Assembly: GCA_013203755.1 (NCBI GenBank)
Contig: JABMPI010000735.1
Span: forward strand, 1 to 32,402
Direction of reading: 5' to 3'
Source: Bacteroidota bacterium
GTDB lineage: Bacteria; Bacteroidota; Bacteroidia; Bacteroidales; Prolixibacteraceae
DNA length: 32,402 nt
In this document: positions 1-7,328 of the stretch, in pieces
Numbering within the stretch: the first letter of the stretch is position 1
Layout: every line of letters starts with the position of its first letter
The notes under the pieces: generated by a model
What the model was told of the DNA's origin: nothing
Seen by the model: the letters and a program-made list of their open reading frames with translations, nothing else
The model's database searches: none
Made by a program: the position numbers and the translations under genes

Positions 1-870
1 CCAACCATCAGCCATTCCTTTTCGGTCAATTTCAGAAGCATGAGGATCCTGATTAACCGTACGGCGATGATTTGTTATTTTATATTCCGGGTAGTTATTT
101 ATCCAGTCGCTCATTGGCATGTCGTCCATCCACCAATGCTCCGAACCACAGTGATTAAAAATCATATCCATTATTAGTTTCATCCCACGTTTGGCGAGTT
201 CGTCATTTAATTCGCGGTACTCTTCGTTTGTACCATAACGCGGGTCAACCTTGTAAAAATCGGTGGTAGAATAGCCGTGATAAGAAACCTGAGTCATATT
301 GTTTTCCAAAACCGGATTTAGCCAAACCGCTGTAAAGCCCATTTTCTGCAAGTAATCCAAAGAGTTAATTATTCCTCTGATATCGCCACCGTGGCGACCA
401 TCTTTGTCGTTTCTATTGGGCTGTTCTTTCATTCCTTTCACCCAATCGTTTTCCGGATTTCCGTTTGCAAAACGATCGGGAGTAATTAAATATATTACAT
501 CCGAGCTGTTAAATCCTTCACGCTTAGCCGAACCTTTTTCCCGTGCTTTTAATTCATACGAATAAGTTTCAACTACTTTATTTTCTTTTTTAAATTGAAT
601 ATCAAACTTTCCGGGTTTTATATTTTTCGACAGTTTCAAATCGATAAAAAGATAATTTGGGTTTTCAACTTTTGAAACCGAAACCAATTCAACACCCGGA
701 TATTCAAATTCCACATTAGTTGCTGATATGTTTTCGCCATAAACCATCAATTGCAATTCGGGTGATTTCATTCCTGCCCACCAAAACATGGGTTCTACTC
801 TTTCGAGGCTTGTTTGCGCTGAAATGTTCAGTGTTATAAGGATTATTAGTAGTGATAGTAGATTTTTCAT
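1..870 (-). CDS. GH13 alpha-amylase family protein (neopullulanase/cyclomaltodextrinase, SusA-like), N-terminal part; C-terminus beyond the window
   Basis: Minus-strand frame open from ATG at 870..868 to the window edge. Translation starts MKNLLSLLLIILITLNISAQTSLERVEPMFWWAGM (signal peptide plus N-terminal domain), then DVIYLITPDRFANGNPENDW, GGDIRGIINSLDYLQKMGFTAVWLNPVLEN and MKLIMDMIFNHCGSEHWW, which are GH13 hallmarks. Missing from the ORF track because it is truncated. Confidence 0.93.
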   Translation of the reverse strand, partial: MKNLLSLLIILITLNISAQTSLERVEPMFWWAGMKSPELQLMVYGENISATNVEFEYPGVELVSVSKVENPNYLFIDLKLSKNIKPGKFDIQFKKENKVVETYSYELKAREKGSAKREGFNSSDVIYLITPDRFANGNPENDWVKGMKEQPNRNDKDGRHGGDIRGIINSLDYLQKMGFTAVWLNPVLENNMTQVSYHGYSTTDFYKVDPRYGTNEEYRELNDELAKRGMKLIMDMIFNHCGSEHWWMDDMPMSDWINNYPEYKITNHRRTVNQDPHASEIDRKGMADGW

Positions 871-995
871 TTTTGTTGGATTTATATGATTTGCGGTGCA
901 TGTTAGGACTTATGCTTTTTTAAACTGTCGCAGATGCACCTTGTATTTTTCTTTTCAAAATCCCTGGGTTGAAACCCGGTGTTAGTGATGCAATT

Positions 996-3305
996 CTATT
1001 TTTTGAATTCTAATTTGCTATTTCCCTGAATCTGTACCTCAACGTTCCAAACGGATACAGGAACGGTAATATCAGAGTGATTAACTATTATAAAATTATT
1101 TTGTTCTTTTTTTACTTCCAGATGTGCTCCGCCAAAATCGATTTTGAATTTATACGATTTCCACTTTCCAGGTAGGAATGGGTTGAAAAGCAATCTGCTT
1201 TCGTTAACACGCATTCCGCCAAAACCCATTACAATCGACATCCACGTTCCCCCCATACTTGTAATGTGCAATCCATCTTCGGTGTCGTTGTTGTAGTCGT
1301 CCAAATCGAGGCGTGCAGTGCGTAAATACATATCGTACGACTTTTCTTCGTAGCCAATTTTTGCAGCCAGAATTGAATGAACACATGGCGAAAGCGAAGA
1401 TTCGTGAACGGTTAATGGCTCATAAAAATCGAAATGTTTTTTCAATTCTTGTTCTGAAAAATCGTTTTCAAACCAAAACAAACTTTGCAAAGTGTCGGCT
1501 TGTTTTATGTAAGGCGAACGAAGAATTCGATCCCACGACCACTTTTTGTTAATTGGTTGATCCTCATCACTAAGTTCCGAAACAGGAATCAATTCTTTAT
1601 CTGTAAAGCCATCCTGCTGAAGGAAAACATTATTTTTAGAATCAAAAGGGAAATACATTTTTTCAATAATATTTTTCCATCGCCCGGTCTCTTTTAATTC
1701 ATTAAATTTCCATTTAGAAATCAGTTCTTCAAACAGGTATGGAAATTCTTTTTTCAGGTAATCTATAACTTCAAGTGTGTATTTTAGTGTCCACACTGCT
1801 ATGTAATTGGTGTGGAAGTTATTATTTACATTGTTTTCGTATTCGTTTGGCCCGGTAACACCCAGCATCACATATTTTTGTTTGTCTTCCGACCAGTTTA
1901 CCCGCTGACTCCAAAACCGACTAATTCCCAACAAAACCTCGAAACCGTATGGAGCAAGGTATTCTTTGTCGCTGGTATAGTTTATATAGTTGTAAATGGC
2001 ATAAGCAATTGCACCATTTCGATGAATCTCTTCGAAGGTAATTTCCCATTCGTTGTGGCACTCTTCTCCATTAATAGTTACCATCGGATAAAGAGCTGCA
2101 CCATTATTAAAGCCAAGATTTTGAGCATTTTCAATAGCTTTGGACAAATGGTTGTGGCGGTATAAGAGTAATTTTTTTGAAATTTCGGCAGGCGCTGTAC
2201 TTAAATAGAAAGGTAAACAATACGCTTCGGTATCCCAATAAGTTACACCTCCATATTTTTCTCCGGTAAAACCTTTTGGACCAATGTTTAGTCGTTCATC
2301 TTCGCCTGAATAAGTCTGGTTTAACTGAAAAATATTGTATCGGATTCCTTGCTGAGCAGCAACATCTCCTTCAATTTGAATATCGCTGGTTTCCCATTTT
2401 TTCAACCATAAATTTTTATGATTTTCAAAAAGAGAATCGAACCCGTTTGTTGTCGCACGATTAATAGATTCTTTTGCCGTTTCAACCAGTTTGTTTTTAG
2501 GATAATCAAATGATGATATTGTTGCTGAAAATTTTTCAATCACAACCTCATCTCCACTTTTCACATTCAACAATTGTTTTGCTTCAACGTACTTTTCCCG
2601 AACTGAATTAACTGGTTTTGCAATTTCTTTTTCACCGTTTTTTTGCACCTGAAAACTCATTGCGGAACAAACCTGAAATTCAGTTTTTAAAGTTTCCAGT
2701 GTCAAATAACCTTCATTACCATCCACTTCTTTCGAAACTTCAATCCAAAATTTTTCGTCGTAATTTGAGTCTTCATTAAAAACATCTCCATCAAGGTAGG
2801 GCGAAATTGAAATTTCACCAGAAAAATTAATTGCTTTTATTGAATATCGAAGTGCCCCAATTGCAGTATTATCAATACTTACAAATCTTTCGGATTTAAC
2901 CTCAACCTGATTTCCATTTTTTAATTCAGCAACAAAGCTTCGCGTTAGCAAACCGTGTTGCATATCTAAAATACGCTTGAAAGAGTGTACTTTAGTTTCA
3001 GCCAAATCCAATTCCTGACCATTAATTGAAATGTTTATTCCAATCCAGTTTGTGGAGTTAATAATTTTGGCAAAATATTCGGGATACCCATTTTTCCACC
3101 AGCCAACGCGGGTTTTATCAGGGTAGTAAATTCCTGCAACATACGATCCACGCAATGAATCTCCGGAATACTTTTCTTCGAAGTTGGCTCGTTGCCCCAT
3201 TTTACCGTTGCCAATACTGAAAATGCTTTCAGATATCCGGTTGTTTTCGGGATCAAAACCTTCCTCGATTATTTGCCATTCGTGATATTTAATATAATCT
3301 TTCAT
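996..3305 (-). CDS. Glycoside hydrolase family 65 protein, probable maltose phosphorylase
   Basis: 769 aa; GH65 motifs GVTYWDTEAYCLPFYL and NGEECHNEWEITFEEIHRNGAIAYAIYNY (region of the catalytic Glu); next to beta-phosphoglucomutase. Confidence 0.93.
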   Translation of the reverse strand: MKDYIKYHEWQIIEEGFDPENNRISESIFSIGNGKMGQRANFEEKYSGDSLRGSYVAGIYYPDKTRVGWWKNGYPEYFAKIINSTNWIGINISINGQELDLAETKVHSFKRILDMQHGLLTRSFVAELKNGNQVEVKSERFVSIDNTAIGALRYSIKAINFSGEISISPYLDGDVFNEDSNYDEKFWIEVSKEVDGNEGYLTLETLKTEFQVCSAMSFQVQKNGEKEIAKPVNSVREKYVEAKQLLNVKSGDEVVIEKFSATISSFDYPKNKLVETAKESINRATTNGFDSLFENHKNLWLKKWETSDIQIEGDVAAQQGIRYNIFQLNQTYSGEDERLNIGPKGFTGEKYGGVTYWDTEAYCLPFYLSTAPAEISKKLLLYRHNHLSKAIENAQNLGFNNGAALYPMVTINGEECHNEWEITFEEIHRNGAIAYAIYNYINYTSDKEYLAPYGFEVLLGISRFWSQRVNWSEDKQKYVMLGVTGPNEYENNVNNNFHTNYIAVWTLKYTLEVIDYLKKEFPYLFEELISKWKFNELKETGRWKNIIEKMYFPFDSKNNVFLQQDGFTDKELIPVSELSDEDQPINKKWSWDRILRSPYIKQADTLQSLFWFENDFSEQELKKHFDFYEPLTVHESSLSPCVHSILAAKIGYEEKSYDMYLRTARLDLDDYNNDTEDGLHITSMGGTWMSIVMGFGGMRVNESRLLFNPFLPGKWKSYKFKIDFGGAHLEVKKEQNNFIIVNHSDITVPVSVWNVEVQIQGNSKLEFKK

Positions 3306-3327
3306 TTAATTCTTTTTTCCTACCAGA

Positions 3328-3981
3328 CTAAACCATCTTCAATAATTCGTGAACAGTTAATCCGGCAAATCCAGAAATTACAGCATCGGCATTTCGTAAA
3401 ACTTGTGGGTCGCCAACACCAATTGTTTTCATCTTAGCATTTTGTGCAGCCTCGATTCCTGCAATTGCATCTTCGAAAACAATACATTGTTCCGGGTCAA
3501 CATTAGCAGCATTCGCACCTTTCAAAAAAACTTCAGGATCGGGTTTTGCTTTCGACACTTTGTTTCCATCAATTACAGCATCAAAAAAATGTTCCAAATT
3601 TATTTTTTCAAGAATTAAAGGAGCATTTTTACTTGCCGAACCCAGTACTATTTTCAACCCGGCATCTTTAACTGATTGTAACATTTCAGTTACTCCGGGA
3701 AGAATTTCATCGGGTGTCATTTGTGAGATGTAACCCACATATTCACTATTTTTTCGATTAGCAAATTCGATCTTCTTTTGTTCATCAAAATTCTTCCCAC
3801 CAATTTCCAGAAGAATTTCCAAAGAACGAACCCGACTAACTCCTTTTAAAAGTTCGTTGTCTTGTTCTGTAAAATCGAAACCGAGGCTGTTTGCCAAAGC
3901 TTTCCAAGCCTTGTAATGATACTTTGCGGTATCAACTATAACACCGTCAAGATCGAATATTAACGCTTTTACTTTACTCAT
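3328..3981 (-). CDS. pgmB: Beta-phosphoglucomutase (HAD superfamily)
   Basis: 217 aa; HAD motif I FDLDGVIVDTAKYHYKAWK, motif II LGSASKNA, KAKPDPEVFLKGA, VFEDAIAGIEAAQNA; adjacent to GH65. Confidence 0.93.
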   Translation of the reverse strand: MSKVKALIFDLDGVIVDTAKYHYKAWKALANSLGFDFTEQDNELLKGVSRVRSLEILLEIGGKNFDEQKKIEFANRKNSEYVGYISQMTPDEILPGVTEMLQSVKDAGLKIVLGSASKNAPLILEKINLEHFFDAVIDGNKVSKAKPDPEVFLKGANAANVDPEQCIVFEDAIAGIEAAQNAKMKTIGVGDPQVLRNADAVISGFAGLTVHELLKMV

Positions 3982-5504
3982 TTTTTTCTTTTAGGACTGT
4001 CAACATCGTCTACAATAAATACGGTTATCGCAGCAATAATCATAGATCCACCACCGGCTACCAGTGCCCATATTGCTTCTCCACCAAAAAACTGGCGCAT
4101 AAAAAAGCCAAGAATACTTGCTGCCAGAATTTGTGGGATTACAATAAAAAAGTTAAAAATACCCATGTAAACGCCCATTTTATGTGCAGGCAATGAACCG
4201 GTTAAAATGGCATACGGCATAGATAAAATACTTGCCCATGCAACTCCTACTCCAAGCATTGAGATAATTAGCAGGTAGGGATCTTTAAAAATATAAACTG
4301 AAGCCAAACCAAGACCACCTAAAATAAGCGATATCGCATGAGTTGCTTTGCGGCTTGTATATTTGGCTAATACCGGGAGTGCAAAAGCAACAACTGCTGC
4401 AAAACCATTGTAAACCATAAATAAAATTCCAACCCAATCGGCTCCATCATTATACAGTTTAGTAGTAGAATCGCTGGTGCCGTACACATGGCTTGTTATT
4501 GCCGAAGTTGCATAAATCCATAAGGAGAATAATGCAAACCACGAAAAAAACTGTACAACTGCCAATTGTTTCATCGTTTTTGGCATGTTTAGTAAATCGC
4601 TCATTACTTCAACCAAGCCATTGCGAGTTTCCCCCCTTTTTGTAAGCCAGCCGGTTATTAGCATTATTAGACCAAATGCAGCAATTCCAAACGAAAGAAC
4701 ATACAACTCTTTTTCCCACTCTTTCGAAAAAAGAAATGCCGAAAGAAGCAATCCTAAAACCAAAAAACCAACACCATTCCCGAAGAAACGTTTCAGTAAA
4801 TCTTTGGATTGATTTGTATCTGCAAGTTCATTCCCCTCCTGTTTTATTTTTTCCTCTTCAAAGCTTTTTAACTTTTCAGGAGAATATTCCTTTGTGCGTA
4901 CAACGGTCCACAATACAGCAGCCAAAAATACAGCCGCTCCCAAATAAAATGAAAGTTTTACTGAAGGTGGAATCTTCTCACCAACTTCGGCAACATTTGA
5001 AATGCTAAACCAATTGGTAAAAACCCACGGTAACGATGAGGCAATTACTGCACCTGTTCCGATAAAGAAACTTTGCATGGCAAAACCACGGGTGCGTTGT
5101 TCACTGGGAAGCATATCGCCAACAAATGCACGGAATGGTTCCATCGAAACATTTATCGATGCATCCATAATCCATAACATTCCGGCAGCCACCCAAAGTA
5201 CAGGAGAGTTTGGCATTATAATTAATGCCAACGATGCTAAAATTGCTCCAAACAAAAAGTAGGGTCGTCTTCGTCCCATTCGGTTCCAGGTTTTATCGCT
5301 CATGTGCCCGATAATGGGCTGTACGATTAAGCCTGTTAACGGGGCGGCAATCCATAATATTGGAATGTCTTCAACATTGGCTCCAAGAGTTTCAAAAATC
5401 CGGCTAACATTTGCATTTTGCAATGCAAACCCAAATTGAATACCCAGAAATCCGAAACTCATATTCCAGATCTGCCAAAAACTCAGTGTAGGTTTTTTAC
5501 CCAT
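3978..5504 (-). CDS. MFS sugar transporter (SLC45/GPH-like; probable maltose/maltodextrin importer)
   Basis: 508 aa polytopic protein; SFGFLGIQFGFALQNANVSRIFETLGA, PLTGLIVQPIIGHMSDKTWNRMGRRRPYF; stop overlaps the pgmB start (3978..3981). Confidence 0.88.
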   Translation of the reverse strand: MGKKPTLSFWQIWNMSFGFLGIQFGFALQNANVSRIFETLGANVEDIPILWIAAPLTGLIVQPIIGHMSDKTWNRMGRRRPYFLFGAILASLALIIMPNSPVLWVAAGMLWIMDASINVSMEPFRAFVGDMLPSEQRTRGFAMQSFFIGTGAVIASSLPWVFTNWFSISNVAEVGEKIPPSVKLSFYLGAAVFLAAVLWTVVRTKEYSPEKLKSFEEEKIKQEGNELADTNQSKDLLKRFFGNGVGFLVLGLLLSAFLFSKEWEKELYVLSFGIAAFGLIMLITGWLTKRGETRNGLVEVMSDLLNMPKTMKQLAVVQFFSWFALFSLWIYATSAITSHVYGTSDSTTKLYNDGADWVGILFMVYNGFAAVVAFALPVLAKYTSRKATHAISLILGGLGLASVYIFKDPYLLIISMLGVGVAWASILSMPYAILTGSLPAHKMGVYMGIFNFFIVIPQILAASILGFFMRQFFGGEAIWALVAGGGSMIIAAITVFIVDDVDSPKRKK

Positions 5505-5525
5505 AACATCAGTTTTTAAGATTAG

Positions 5526-5685
5526 GAGACTGTTTAAAATTTATCCTTTTATTCTATTACTTGTCTTTTACACTACTTCTGCGTTGAAATTTCCTAAAAT
5601 AGCTATGGCTATTCGCGTCAATTCCGCCTTGAATTAGCATAAAATACTTCATAATATCTCTAAAAAACAAAATTTAAACTATCTC
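5526..5685. repeat. Putative MITE/REP-like element with imperfect terminal inverted repeats and internal hairpins
   Basis: Left end GAGACTGTTTAAAATTT (5526..5542); right end AAATTTAAACTATCTC (5670..5685), whose reverse complement is GAGATAGTTTAAATTT. Internal palindromes AATAGC-TATG-GCTATT (5598..5613) and AATTC-CGCCTT-GAATT (5620..5635). No long ORF. Confidence 0.5.
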
Positions 5686-5762
5686 TAAATAATTGCAATA
5701 AAAAATACCACAAGTGAATTCTTGCAGTAAAATAAGAAGTAGTAAATGTTGATTTGCCGAGA

Positions 5763-5795
5763 CAAATATAAGGTACAAAAATGCATAAATCCAAA
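5763..5795 (-). promoter_or_regulatory. Bacteroidetes-type promoter for the MFS-pgmB-GH65 operon
   Basis: On the minus strand TTTG (5795..5792) - N21 - TATATTTG (5770..5763), matching the TTTG/TAnnTTTG consensus. Confidence 0.55.
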
Positions 5796-5852
5796 TGTTA
5801 AAACCCTGGAACTATATTAAAAGCAAACACTTTTGAACTTAAAAGGTTGTTT

Positions 5853-5862
5853 CAAACGTTTG
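5853..5862. promoter_or_regulatory. LacI-family operator
   Basis: Perfect palindrome CAAACGTTTG, the same core as the site upstream of susC; lies between the lacI-type gene and the MFS operon. Confidence 0.7.
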
Positions 5863-5892
5863 CGGAGAGCTTTAAAAAAAAATAATTTTTTT

Positions 5893-6909
5893 TTAAACAA
5901 CCGACGATTCCCTAACAATTAGGTTGGCATTTAACACTTTTGTCTCAAAAGGATAATCTTTTTTTGCTGACGTTATTCGTTTTAAAAGCATTTCGGTGGC
6001 AACGGTTCCCATTTCGTAACCATGTTGGTCAACTGATGTTAAAGTGGGATTAGTAATTCCAGATAAACGACCATCAGAAAAACCTACGATTGCAATTTCA
6101 TCAGGGATTTTAATACCACGTTTTTGAAGGGTTTGCATGGCTCCAATGGCAGTGAGATCGTTAACCGCAAAAAGTCCATCAATAGCTTTCTTTTCGTCCA
6201 GAACTTTAATTGCCGCTAACCGAGCCTTTTCAAAATTATCTGCTTCAATAATTAAGTTTTCATCTATTTCAATGCGAGCCTCTTTTAATGCTTTTAAATA
6301 ACCATTTTTCCTTTGCTGACCAATTAATAAATTTTGCGGCCCGGCAAAATGCATAATTTTTTTTCTTCCATTTTCTATTAAATGTTTTGTTGCACGGTAT
6401 GCTGCATCCAAATCATCAATAATTACCTGATCGGCATAAAAGTCCGGCACTACCCTGTCATAAAATACCATTGGAACTACCCTGTCTCGTACGTTATAAA
6501 AATGCCCGAAATCAGTTGTTTCTTTTGAAATGGAAACCAAAATACCATCAACTCGATTTGCTAAAAGAGTTCTTGTATTTGCAACTTCGCGATCGTATTT
6601 TTCATTCGACTGGCAAATAATTACATTAAACCCTGCATCGTAAGCTACATCTTCAATTCCGCTAATAACTGAGGAAAAAAAGAAATGAACAATTTCGGGG
6701 ATAATAACTCCGATAGTATTGCTCCTGCTCTGTTTCAAACTTAAAGCCACTGCATTGGGCTGGTAATTCCATTTTTTTGCCAATTCATTAACCGCTAGCT
6801 TCGTTTCTACACTAATATCCGGATGATCTTTTAGAGCTCTGGAGACTGTTGAAGGTGAAATCTTTAGCTCATGAGCCAGGTCTTTTATGGTTACAAGTCC
6901 ACTTTTCAT
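5893..6909 (-). CDS. LacI-family transcriptional regulator
   Basis: 338 aa; N-terminal HTH VTIKDLAHELKISPSTVSRALKDHPDISVETK; periplasmic-binding-like domain NTIGVIIPEIVHFFFSSVISGIEDVA. Confidence 0.96.
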   Translation of the reverse strand: MKSGLVTIKDLAHELKISPSTVSRALKDHPDISVETKLAVNELAKKWNYQPNAVALSLKQSRSNTIGVIIPEIVHFFFSSVISGIEDVAYDAGFNVIICQSNEKYDREVANTRTLLANRVDGILVSISKETTDFGHFYNVRDRVVPMVFYDRVVPDFYADQVIIDDLDAAYRATKHLIENGRKKIMHFAGPQNLLIGQQRKNGYLKALKEARIEIDENLIIEADNFEKARLAAIKVLDEKKAIDGLFAVNDLTAIGAMQTLQKRGIKIPDEIAIVGFSDGRLSGITNPTLTSVDQHGYEMGTVATEMLLKRITSAKKDYPFETKVLNANLIVRESSVV

Positions 6910-7128
6910 ATTATAATAATACAGAACAATTACGGTTCAGTTTAAGTTTAGTTAATGATTGATTGGTTATAAAAGTAGCATTAATTCATAAAGTATTTAA
7001 TTATTACCATTTGATTAATACTATTTTTTTAAACTACTGTTGATCCTTATTTATTTAAATCTAAAAAGTAATATTTTTAGATCTATTTTACACCTACCAG
7101 TAACTACCTGTTTTATAACATATTTAGT

Positions 7129-7152
7129 GCAAACGTCACCGCAAACGTTTGC
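7129..7152. promoter_or_regulatory. LacI-family operator with an adjacent repeated half-site
   Basis: GCAAACGTcaccGCAAACGTTTGC: perfect 12-bp palindrome GCAAACGTTTGC (7141..7152), preceded by a direct repeat of GCAAACGT 12 bp upstream (7129..7136). Confidence 0.75.
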
Positions 7153-7198
7153 ATAAAACTGTGGGTTAGAAATGACTTTTATTTGTTAACATTTTTTA

Positions 7199-7219
7199 TA
7201 GATTTGCCGTATACTTTTG
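7199..7219 (+). promoter_or_regulatory. Candidate -7 elements for the susC operon
   Basis: Two overlapping-region matches to TAnnTTTG: TAGATTTG (7199..7206) and TACTTTTG (7212..7219). No well-spaced -33 TTTG, so the start site is uncertain. Confidence 0.4.
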
Positions 7220-7328
7220 CGACAGTTGAATAAGAAGTACATGTAAATTGTTGATTATTTGCCATTTAAGAGACAGTTATTTATTTAACTAAAATGAAGT
7301 AAAATTCTATAAACTAATAACATTAAAA

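Noticed and set aside
716-901. 61-aa minus ORF in the track near the left edge
   Set aside because: Out of frame with the strongly supported GH13 N-terminus (ATG at 870) and no recognisable family.
1812-2165. 117-aa plus-strand ORF opposite GH65, plus neighbours at 1313..1552, 1485..1697 and 2276..2464
   Set aside because: Antisense shadow ORFs of the GH65 coding sequence; no motif or independent start signals.
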